Part shown: piece by piece, positions 6,068-14,873 of the stretch | Numbering within the stretch: position 1 is the stretch's first letter | Layout: every line of letters begins with the position of its first letter | From: Eubacteriales bacterium | Lineage (GTDB): Bacteria; Bacillota_A; Clostridia; Christensenellales; Aristaeellaceae | Assembly (NCBI GenBank): GCA_029974035.1 | Contig: JARKQG010000127.1 | Span: 1 to 14,873 of the forward strand | Direction of reading: 5' to 3' | DNA length: 14,873 bases | Program-made: the position numbers and the translations under genes | Notes under the pieces: model-generated | Seen by the model: the letters and a program-made list of their open reading frames with translations, nothing else | Told to the model about the DNA's origin: nothing | The model's database searches: none

Positions 6068-6780
6068 GTCGTTTCCCTCCGGCGCATTTGGCGCGCGATG
6101 GCCACGGGAAGCCCCCAGGCGCACGCAAGCGCGGTCTGGGCAACCAGCACTCCACCCAGCGCGTGCACCGCCACCGCCGCAAAGAATTTTTCCGGCAGCA
6201 TGCGGATCATGAGATCGGTCGCGGGGTTCATAAGCCACAGATCGTTTGAAAACAGCGCCGCGTGAAAGCTCCGGAAGGCGCCGTCAAAGTCCGCGGCCGC
6301 CCAGATCCCGAAGGCCGCGATGAGCGCCAGCCAGAAGACCTGCCCCGTCAGGCCCGCCCGCTTGAGCCGCCGGGCCCAGCCCCGGCCAAGAAGCCCCGCG
6401 GCCAGCAGCCCGAGGCCCAGCGCGCCCAGCGCCGCGCCGATGCGCCGCGCCAGGAAAAACAGCGCCCGCACGTCCTGCATGTGGGCAATCTCCCGCTCGT
6501 TGAACACCGCCTGCGCCGCGCCGTTCACCGTCGCGGTCATGGCAAGGTCCGCCCGCGCGCCCTTTAAATAGTCCACCAGCATGTCGCCGATGCCAAAGAG
6601 CGCGGCCTCGTCGACGCCCGCCGCCCGGGCGGAGCCCAGCGCCGCGTACAGCCGCCGGTGGTACGCCCCGTCCAGCGCGCTCCGGTCAAAGGCCCAGAGC
6701 ATCAGCGCCGGCGTCAGCAGCAGCATGCCCAGCACCGCCATCAGGCTCCGAAGCCCATTTGAGGGGGTACGCACCGGCAA
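6064..6780 (-). CDS. DUF1461 / TIGR01906 family integral membrane protein
   Basis: Function unknown. The 238-residue protein has four likely membrane segments, at about 12-30, 105-130, 146-163 and 200-226. Between the first and second lies an outside or loop domain with the family's NEREIAHMQDVRALF motif; FSNDLWLMNPATDLMIRMLPEKFF precedes the last segment (given in two parts: FSNDLWLMNPATD and LMIRMLPEKFF). Both are hallmarks of TIGR01906. The annotated start is TTG at 6778-6780 with GAGG only four bases before; GTG at 6772-6774 has a better spacing of ten bases and would shorten the protein by two residues. It overlaps tsaD by 4 bp and follows prfB by 77 bases that contain a perfect inverted repeat. 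It may be co-transcribed with secA and prfB. Confidence 0.85.
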   Translation of the reverse strand: MPVRTPSNGLRSLMAVLGMLLLTPALMLWAFDRSALDGAYHRRLYAALGSARAAGVDEAALFGIGDMLVDYLKGARADLAMTATVNGAAQAVFNEREIAHMQDVRALFFLARRIGAALGALGLGLLAAGLLGRGWARRLKRAGLTGQVFWLALIAAFGIWAAADFDGAFRSFHAALFSNDLWLMNPATDLMIRMLPEKFFAAVAVHALGGVLVAQTALACAWGLPVAIARQMRRRETT

Positions 6781-6804
6781 TCCGCCTCACTTTTCACAGT
6801 ACTT

Positions 6805-6841
6805 CGGTCTGTTTTCGACGGAATCCGCCAAAAACAGACCG
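6805..6841 (-). repeat. Perfect 11-bp inverted repeat between prfB and the DUF1461 gene
   Basis: CGGTCTGTTTT at 6805-6815 is repeated exactly inverted at 6831-6841 with a 15-base spacer. In RNA this makes an 11-pair stem, the inner four pairs being A-U. No T run follows it on the minus strand, so it is not a standard terminator. It could be an mRNA-stability or processing hairpin, or a protein-binding site. Confidence 0.7.
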
Positions 6842-6857
6842 TTGTTCGGTTTATAAC

Positions 6858-7956
6858 TCACAGTTTCTGCAGGTACGCGGTCACAAAACCCTCCAGATCC
6901 CCGTCCATGACGGCGTCGATATCGCCCATTTCATGACCGGTGCGGTGGTCCTTGACCAGCGTGTAGGGTTGGAACACGTAGGAGCGAATCTGGCTGCCCC
7001 ACTCAATCTTCTTGAGCTCGCCCTTGATGTCGCCCATCTGCTCCTGCCGCTCGCGCTCCTTGAGCTCGGCCAACCGCGCCCGCAGCATGCGAAAGCAGGT
7101 TTCCTTGTTCTGCAGCTGCGACCGCTCGTTCTGACACTGCACGACGACGCCGGTGGGCAGGTGGGTAATGCGCACGGCGGAGTCCGTCCGGTTGACGTGC
7201 TGGCCGCCCTTGCCCGAGGAACGGTAGGTATCGATGCGCAGGTCGTCGCTCTTGATTTCGGTTTCGCCGCTGTCGTCGATGACGGGCGCCACATCCAAAG
7301 AGGCGAAGGACGTATGACGCCGGGCGGCGGCGTCGAAGGGCGAAATGCGCACCAGCCGGTGCACGCCGCGCTCGCTCTTCAAAAAGCCGTAGGCGTAGTC
7401 GCCGCTGATTTCGAAGGTGACCGACTTGATGCCGGCCTCGTCGCCCTCGAGAAAGTCCAGCTCCTTCACCGAAAAGCCCATGCGCTCCGCGAAACGGGTG
7501 TACATGCGGTAGAGCATCTGGCACCAGTCCTGGGCCTCGGTGCCGCCAGCGCCGGCGTGCAGCGACAGGATGCAGTCGTTCTGGTCGTACTCGCCGGAGA
7601 GCAGCGTGGTCAGCCGGAGGGCCTCCAGGTCCTTGTGCATCGCGGCGATCTCCGCGGCGATCTCCGGCACCAGCGAGGCGTCGTCCTCCTCGTCGGCCAG
7701 GCCGATCAAAACCTCCAGATCGTCGGCGCGCCGGTTGAGCGAGCGGAAGTGCTCCAGCCGGGATTCCGCGGCGTGGGCCTTGCGGTTGACCTTCTGGGCC
7801 CGCTCAAGGTCATCCCAGAAGCCGGGCGAACCCATGTCCTCCTGGTATTCGGTCAGTTGTTCCTCAAGGTGAGCCACGTCAAAGTGAGTCACCTGCCTCT
7901 CGGATCAGCTTGCGGATGGCGATGAGATCCTGCTTGAAGCCATCGGTTTCGATCAT
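6858..7956 (-). CDS. prfB: Peptide chain release factor 2, with programmed +1 frameshift
   Basis: RF2 recognises UGA and UAA stop codons and triggers peptide release. The gene is in two frames. The start ATG at 7954-7956, with AAGGA nine bases upstream, opens 25 codons (MIETDGFKQDLIAIRKLIRE then AGDSL) that end in CTT-TGA-C. A +1 shift at CTT (7882-7884) continues as DVAHLEEQLTEY to the stop at 6858-6860, giving 365 residues, the length of E. coli RF2. The specificity tripeptide SPF falls at 205-207 and the catalytic GGQ in SSGKGGQHVN at 250-252. A start at the later GTG (7890-7892) would miss the conserved N-terminal helix and is rejected. It follows secA by 79 bases, as in the Bacillus secA-prfB operon. 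RF2's own level sets the frameshift rate. Confidence 0.96.
7878..7894 (-). promoter_or_regulatory. prfB programmed frameshift site
   Basis: The slippery codon CTT (7882-7884) is followed by in-frame TGA (7879-7881) and C, the canonical CUU-UGA-C. AGGTGA (7889-7894), fully complementary to the anti-Shine-Dalgarno end UCACCU of 16S rRNA, lies four bases upstream and would promote the +1 slip. The stop is codon 26, as in E. coli. Confidence 0.95.
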
Positions 7957-7980
7957 GAGTTCACATCCTTATAAAATTAT

Positions 7981-8019
7981 CGCGCCGGGAAACGTCCGTG
8001 ATCCCCACGAAGGGGCGCG
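7981..8019 (-). other. Possible hairpin between secA and prfB
   Basis: On the minus strand CGCGCC (8014-8019) can pair with GGCGCG (7981-7986), followed by ATAATTTTAT. Alternatively CCCC (8012-8015) pairs with GGGG (8003-8006) across a five-base loop; the two forms share bases and exclude each other. It could set the secA-to-prfB read-through level, but the T tract is broken and the stems are short. Confidence 0.3.
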
Positions 8020-8035
8020 CGGCAAGGGTGCGGCG

Positions 8036-10738
<2,703 letters not shown>

Positions 10739-10777
10739 GCGTTCTATCCTCCGGGATTCATGGGTGCCAATCGCGTC

Positions 10778-10806
10778 ATTATACCACAGTCCTGGTTAAG
10801 GTTCAA
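10778..10806 (-). promoter_or_regulatory. Promoter of secA
   Basis: Minus strand TTGAAC (10801-10806), 17-base spacer, TATAAT (10778-10783) with extended -10 TGG. The -35 hexamer lies inside the last codons of the upstream PHP gene, whose stop is at 10796-10798. The transcript would start near 10771, leaving a leader of about 33 bases. No terminator separates the PHP gene from it, so read-through may add to secA expression. Confidence 0.8.
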
Positions 10807-11488
10807 AGGCGGGCAGTTTCTCCACCGCCCGGGCGCGCCCTTCGCGCAGCGCGGCGATCAGCTCGTCCATCGTGGCGACCGGCGCGTCCAGCCGCATGGC
10901 GCCGTAGCCGACGCGGGAAACATCGTGGGCGTCCGCGCCCGCCATTTGGACGAGGCCCGTCCTTTCGGCGAGGGCCAGCGCCTTATGGTTCCAGGCGGGG
11001 TCGGCGTTGCCGGCGTTGAAGACCTCGATGGCGTCCATCTCGTCGGTGATGGGCGTAAAGTGCGGAATGTAGCAGGCCTCCCGGAAGGGGTGGGCGTGGC
11101 ACACAAAGCCGCCCGCCCGGCGCACCGCCCGAAGGTATTCCCGGGCGCCCAGGCGGTCGATGCCGGGGTGGTCCAGAAGGAAGTCCTCGCCCAGCCCATA
11201 GGTCAGGTACTCCGGGCCGCCGGTGTAGGTCTCCCAGCCAAAGAATACGGCAAGGCCAATCCTGTCGCCCTCGGCCTTCGCGGCGCGGTAGCCCTTCATC
11301 AGCGCGTCGACCTTTTCCGGCCAGCGGGCGAAGGGGTTCACGCGGATGTTGGCGTTCATGAAGTGGTCGGTCACCACCACGAGATCGTAGCCCGCGCGCT
11401 TGCAGGCGCGCATCATGTCCTTTGCGGAGTCCTCGCCGCAGCGGCTGGTCTCCGAGGTGTGCAGGTGCGTTTGAACGTAGAAATCCAT
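10796..11488 (-). CDS. PHP-domain metal-dependent phosphoesterase
   Basis: A stand-alone PHP (polymerase and histidinol phosphatase) domain, 230 residues, expected to hydrolyse a phosphoester with two or three bound metal ions; the substrate is unknown. Metal ligands are visible in order: HLH (H8, H10), TDH (D41, H42), GWE (E86), HAHP (H131, H133) and GADAHD (D186, H188). There is no polymerase or second domain. The start ATG at 11486-11488 has AAAGGAG before it. It lies 27 bases after the ATP-grasp gene and is probably co-transcribed with it. Known relatives include nucleotide 3'-5' phosphatases and 5'-3' exonucleases of the YciV/TrpH kind and tyrosine phosphatases of capsule loci, so the class is firm but the reaction is not. 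Confidence 0.88.
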   Translation of the reverse strand: MDFYVQTHLHTSETSRCGEDSAKDMMRACKRAGYDLVVVTDHFMNANIRVNPFARWPEKVDALMKGYRAAKAEGDRIGLAVFFGWETYTGGPEYLTYGLGEDFLLDHPGIDRLGAREYLRAVRRAGGFVCHAHPFREACYIPHFTPITDEMDAIEVFNAGNADPAWNHKALALAERTGLVQMAGADAHDVSRVGYGAMRLDAPVATMDELIAALREGRARAVEKLPAFEP

Positions 11489-11515
11489 TTTGCTCCTTTA
11501 AGTTTGGGTGCCGGT

Positions 11516-12421
11516 TTATTGGCCCGCCTCCGGCTTTTTCGGCAGCGGGATCAGGTCGCCCAGGTGTTTTTCAAATGCGCGGGGGCGGAACACCTCCATG
11601 CCGTAGCCGTGAAAGAAGGTGGTTTCGCCAAAGTACACGCGGCCGTTGGCCTCGTAAAGATCCACCCGCACGTGGGGGATGCCCCGGGACAGCTTCCGGG
11701 CCACCTCCAGCATTTCGGAAAGGTGCTCCGGCCGGGGGATGTCCCGCGGGATCGGCGGATGGCGGTTGAAGATGTCCTGCCTGATCCAGTCGGGGCTGTA
11801 GAAATTCCGGGTGTGGCCCTCGTAGCGGTCGGCGTCCACGATGACGTAGGCCGGCTCGCCGCCAAAGCACAGGATCTTGTAGTCGTAGGGCGCCTTGCCG
11901 TCCTCGCCGCCGATGAACCGCTCGATCAGGATGCGGGGCTTCACGTCCTTGTAGGGCCACTCGCGGCTGAGCCAGAACCAATTGCGCCGCATCCAGCCGG
12001 AGAGCTTTTTTACCGCCGCCGCGCGGTCGAGAGCGGCCTTGTCCCGCACGATGATGTTGGAGGAGGAGCCGTGGCTGCACTTGACCACGAAGCGGTCCGG
12101 CAGGCTGTCCCAGTCGATCTGCTCCGGCCGGTCGCAAAAAGACAGCAGCGGAATCAGGTATTCGCCGCACCCGCGCTCCGCCACATAGTCCCGCACGGAA
12201 AGCTTATCCGCCATGCGCGTGTAGAGGGGGTTGCGGTCGCAGAGCTTGATCCACTGCAGCTTTTCGTTGTAGAGCTGCGGGTTCTCAAGATCCAGCCTGC
12301 GGCCCAGCTTCAGGAAGTACTGGATCTTCAGGTACGCGCGGTCGGGCAGGAAATTGAGCAGGTTCCTGCGGCTGAGCCGCAGCATCCCCTCAAAGCACTT
12401 CAGGCGGATCGAATCGAGCAT
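11516..12421 (-). CDS. TupA-like ATP-grasp family protein
   Basis: Looks like the ATP-grasp TupA family, named for a protein of teichuronopeptide synthesis in an alkaliphilic Bacillus and common in capsule and surface-polymer loci. ATP-grasp enzymes join a carboxylate to an amine through an acylphosphate. Family marks are LENPQLYNEKLQWIKL, DRNPLYTRMADKLSVRDYV, FVVKCSHGSSSNIIV, RILIERFIG, PYDYKILCFGGEPAYV and near the C-terminus HVRVDLYEANGRVYFGE followed by TTFFHGYG. I chose the ATG at 12419-12421, giving 301 residues, because AGGTGA lies five bases before it; a GTG at 12428-12430 would add three residues but has no ribosome-binding site. No polymer-synthesis or glycosyltransferase genes are beside it, so its substrate here is unknown. 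Confidence 0.82.
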   Translation of the reverse strand: MLDSIRLKCFEGMLRLSRRNLLNFLPDRAYLKIQYFLKLGRRLDLENPQLYNEKLQWIKLCDRNPLYTRMADKLSVRDYVAERGCGEYLIPLLSFCDRPEQIDWDSLPDRFVVKCSHGSSSNIIVRDKAALDRAAAVKKLSGWMRRNWFWLSREWPYKDVKPRILIERFIGGEDGKAPYDYKILCFGGEPAYVIVDADRYEGHTRNFYSPDWIRQDIFNRHPPIPRDIPRPEHLSEMLEVARKLSRGIPHVRVDLYEANGRVYFGETTFFHGYGMEVFRPRAFEKHLGDLIPLPKKPEAGQ

Positions 12422-12431
12422 TCCTTTCACC

Positions 12432-13547
12432 TCACGCCAGGATCAGCGGCACCCGCATTTCGGCCTCGGTCAGCCCCGCGTGGTGGCCAATCATCCGGCT
12501 GCGGGCGGGGACGCCCCGCGGCCGGTAGTACAGCGCCTTGCCGCCGGTGGCCAGCGCCATGTAGTCCCCGAGAAAATCGTCCGCCTTGGGGTGCAGCGCG
12601 CCGGGGCCGAACAGCGCCCGGGAGAGCGCCTCCGCCCGGGGCATCAGAAGGAAATCCTCCCCCAGTTCCGCCCGGAAGGCCCGCTCAAACGCCGCCTCGC
12701 AGCCGCGCTTGACCACGAGCGACGAAGCGCGGCTCTCCACCGACGGCGGCATTCGAAGGCAGCGCATCAGCTCCGGCCGTTCGTTGAGCCACACCACCTC
12801 GGTCACATCCGTAAGGCCGTGGTCGGCGGTGATGACGAGGGCGGTGTCCCGAAGGCGCGCGGCCAGCGCCTCCGCCCAGGCGTCAAGCCGCACAACGGCG
12901 CGGCGCGCCCTTTCACTGTGCGCGCCGTGCTCGTGCATGGTTTCGTCCGGGTCCGGCCAGTAGAGAAGCGTAAACGCCGCCCGGCCGTCAAGGCCCCGCA
13001 CGGCAAGGGCCGCCTCCTCCGGCGTGCGGGCGATGCGCAGCTCGTCCATCCCCGTAAAGCCGGGATCAAAGGGGAACACGGCCCGGGTCTGCACCCGGCC
13101 GCCGGCGGCGCGGCGGATGCGGGAGAACACGCTCTCAAAGGGCATCAGCGCGCGGGCGGGCGAGGCGGGAAGCTTCTCCTGGGTATAGCTGTCCCGGTCG
13201 AGAAAGAGGTCCACCTGACGGGCGTATTCCTTGAAATAGCAGCTCCAGCCCAGCCAGCCGTGCTCCGCCGGGGAGAGCCCGGTGTAGAGGCTGGTGGTGG
13301 CGGCGGCGGTGGTGGAGGGATACACGCTGGTCAGCGTCGCCGCCTGACGGCGCCTGAGAAAGGCGTCCTCCGGCAGCATCGAAAGAGCGTCCACCCCCAT
13401 GCCGTCCAGAATGACCAGCGCCACATGGGACGCGCCCCGCATGCCGTCGATCTCCGGCAGGGTATCGTGGAGCGGCTCGGCGCCAAAAAGCTTCAAAACC
13501 GAGCACGCCACGTTCAGCACGCTGCGGCGGTAATCCGGGAAGATCAT
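12432..13547 (-). CDS. Alkaline phosphatase superfamily phosphodiesterase / nucleotide pyrophosphatase-like protein
   Basis: A 371-residue member of the type I phosphodiesterase/nucleotide pyrophosphatase branch of the alkaline phosphatase superfamily; it hydrolyses a phosphate ester or diester, substrate unknown. Metal and catalytic positions are visible: VALVILDGMGVD (D48), SVYPSTTAAATTSLYTG with the nucleophile Thr at 79 or 80, WPDPDETMHEHG (D201, H205), ITADHGLTDV (D242, H243) and GHHAGLTEAEMRVPLI (H355 or H356). There is no signal peptide or membrane segment, so it is probably cytoplasmic. The frame stays open upstream, but ATG at 13545-13547 overlaps the gltX stop as ATGA and starts the homologous region. 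The ATP-grasp gene follows ten bases after its stop. Confidence 0.88.
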   Translation of the reverse strand: MIFPDYRRSVLNVACSVLKLFGAEPLHDTLPEIDGMRGASHVALVILDGMGVDALSMLPEDAFLRRRQAATLTSVYPSTTAAATTSLYTGLSPAEHGWLGWSCYFKEYARQVDLFLDRDSYTQEKLPASPARALMPFESVFSRIRRAAGGRVQTRAVFPFDPGFTGMDELRIARTPEEAALAVRGLDGRAAFTLLYWPDPDETMHEHGAHSERARRAVVRLDAWAEALAARLRDTALVITADHGLTDVTEVVWLNERPELMRCLRMPPSVESRASSLVVKRGCEAAFERAFRAELGEDFLLMPRAEALSRALFGPGALHPKADDFLGDYMALATGGKALYYRPRGVPARSRMIGHHAGLTEAEMRVPLILA

Positions 13548-14873
13548 GCGCTTTCGAGGGCTTCGATGGACCGCTCGAGGCGGCGCAGGGTTTCGTCGCG
13601 GCCCAGGAGGTAAGCAATCTCGATGGCGCCGCCGGGGGTGGACGCCTGGCCCGAGATGGCCACGCGGAGGGGCCAGAGCACCTGGCCGTTTTTCATGCCG
13701 CGCTCGGCGATGGCGGCCATCAGCGCGTCGTGCAGCGCCGCCTCCGTCCAGTCGCCAACGCCCGCAAGCACCGGCCGCATCGCGCAAAGCGCGGTCCGCG
13801 CCACGCTTTCGTCGCTCTTCATCTTCTTGTGGACGTAGAGCTCCGGCCCGAAGGCGGGCATTTCCGCGAGGAAAGCCACCATACCCGGGATGTCGGAGAG
13901 CACTTCGGTGCGCCCGTGCAGCAGTTCGGCCAGCCGGCGGATGTCAAACCGCCCCAGGCCCAGTGCCCTTTCCAGCCAGGGCGCGGCCATTTTCTGAAAT
14001 TCCTCCGGCGTCAGACGCCGCATGTACTCGGCGTTGAACCAGCGCAGCTTGGCGGTATCGAAGATGGAGGGCGACTTGTTGAGCCCCTCCAGATCAAACT
14101 TTTGCTTGAGCTCGTCTAGTGTAAAGAACTCCTGCTCGCTCCTGGGGCTCCAGCCCAGAAGGGCGATGAAGTTGATGATGGCCTCCTTCAGGTATCCCTG
14201 ATCCAGCAGGTCCTCAAAGGAGGGATCTCCGTGGCGCTTGGACAGCTTGTGGGTGGCGTCGCGCATGACCACCGGCAAATGCACGTAGGTGGGGGGCGTC
14301 CAGCCGAAGGCCTCGTACAAAAGGTTGTACTTGGGCGCGCTGGACAGGTACTCGGTGCCCCGCATCACGTGGGTGATGCCCATCAGGTGGTCGTCCACCA
14401 CGTTTGCGAAGTTGTAGGTGGGCAGGCCGTCCGCCTTGATGAGCACGTTGTCGTCCAGCGTGGCGCAGGCGACGGACACGCGTCCGTAGAGGGCGTCGTC
14501 AAAGCCGGCCTCGCCGTCGAGGGGCACGTTCTGCCGGATCACGTAGGGTTCACCCGCGGCGATGCGGCGGGCCACCTCGTCCTTGGGCAGGTGCAGGCAA
14601 TGCTTGTCGTACTTATAGGTTTCGCCCCGGGCCTCGGCCTCGGCGCGGCGCGCGTCCAGCGCCTCCTTGGTGCAAAAACAGGGGTAGGCACCGCCGCGCT
14701 CGATCAGTTCCCGGGCGTACTTCGGGTAGATATCCCGCCGCTGGGTCTGGATGTAGGGGCCGTAATCGCCGCCCACGTCCGGGCCCTCGTCGTGGTCCAG
14801 CCCGGCCATCTCCAGCGAGCGGTAGATCTTCTCCACCGCGCCGGGCACCTCCCGCTCCTGGTCGGTGTCCTCG
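13544..14873 (-). CDS. gltX: Glutamate--tRNA ligase, N-terminus missing at window edge
   Basis: GluRS charges tRNA-Glu (in many Bacillota also tRNA-Gln, later amidated by GatCAB). The window holds 442 residues plus the stop; the first part with the HIGH motif lies beyond the right edge. The visible piece starts at EDTDQERE, a conserved stretch, and continues with DVGGDYGPYIQTQR, the Cys-containing CFCTKEALDARRAE, DGLPTYNFANVVDDHLMGIT, HVMRGTEYLSSAPKYNLLYE, the KMSKS-equivalent KLSKRHGDPS and LLGWSP, followed by the helical anticodon-binding domain to ALESA. It overlaps the next gene by 4 bp (ATGA). In Bacillus gltX leads to cysE-cysS-mrnC; here the genes after it are different. Confidence 0.95.
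   Translation of the reverse strand, partial: EDTDQEREVPGAVEKIYRSLEMAGLDHDEGPDVGGDYGPYIQTQRRDIYPKYARELIERGGAYPCFCTKEALDARRAEAEARGETYKYDKHCLHLPKDEVARRIAAGEPYVIRQNVPLDGEAGFDDALYGRVSVACATLDDNVLIKADGLPTYNFANVVDDHLMGITHVMRGTEYLSSAPKYNLLYEAFGWTPPTYVHLPVVMRDATHKLSKRHGDPSFEDLLDQGYLKEAIINFIALLGWSPRSEQEFFTLDELKQKFDLEGLNKSPSIFDTAKLRWFNAEYMRRLTPEEFQKMAAPWLERALGLGRFDIRRLAELLHGRTEVLSDIPGMVAFLAEMPAFGPELYVHKKMKSDESVARTALCAMRPVLAGVGDWTEAALHDALMAAIAERGMKNGQVLWPLRVAISGQASTPGGAIEIAYLLGRDETLRRLERSIEALESA

Noticed and set aside
13290..13320. GGTGGCGGC-like simple repeat
   Set aside because: It encodes the catalytic STTAAATTS loop of the phosphodiesterase on the other strand; the repetition comes from Ala and Thr codons.

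Overview
The window looks like chromosomal DNA from a GC-rich, probably endospore-forming member of the Bacillota (class Clostridia or a relative). The evidence is a complete sigH next to rae1, rlmB and mrnC in the order known from Bacillus, an RF2 gene with the classical CUU-UGA-C frameshift, and G/C-rich third codon positions throughout. I cannot name a genus. All genes lie on the minus strand, so biological order runs from position 14873 down to 1. Nothing mobile, no CRISPR array and no rRNA is visible. Most of the window is housekeeping.

Layout in transcription order: (1) the 3' part of gltX (cut by the right edge), then an alkaline-phosphatase-superfamily phosphodiesterase overlapping it by 4 bp, a TupA-like ATP-grasp protein and a PHP-domain phosphoesterase, all closely spaced. 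(2) secA with its own extended -10 promoter, then prfB with a programmed +1 frameshift, then a DUF1461/TIGR01906 membrane protein and tsaD, which overlap by 4 bp. tsaD is followed by a strong terminator. (3) A 478-bp non-coding gap holding the tsaD terminator, a second hairpin, a cluster of DnaA-box-like sequences and the promoter of the next unit. (4) A rhamnulokinase gene overlapping mrnC by 4 bp, followed by rlmB, rae1 and sigH: an RNA-processing, ribosome-quality and sporulation-sigma operon. (5) A near-consensus promoter driving tRNA-Gly(CCC), with tuf (EF-Tu) 41 bases after it and no terminator or convincing promoter in between. tuf is cut by the left edge.

The genes together serve translation (gltX, prfB, tsaD, rlmB, rae1, mrnC, tRNA-Gly, tuf), protein export (secA) and the entry into sporulation (sigH). 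The unexpected passengers are the rhamnulokinase fused translationally to mrnC, and the phosphodiesterase/ATP-grasp/PHP trio between gltX and secA. In Bacillus gltX is separated from mrnC only by cysE and cysS; here about 10 kb of other genes lie between them. The observations most worth following are the DnaA-box cluster outside any recognisable origin, the tRNA-Gly-tuf dicistron, and the odd gene neighbours. I found no convincing new multi-gene system.
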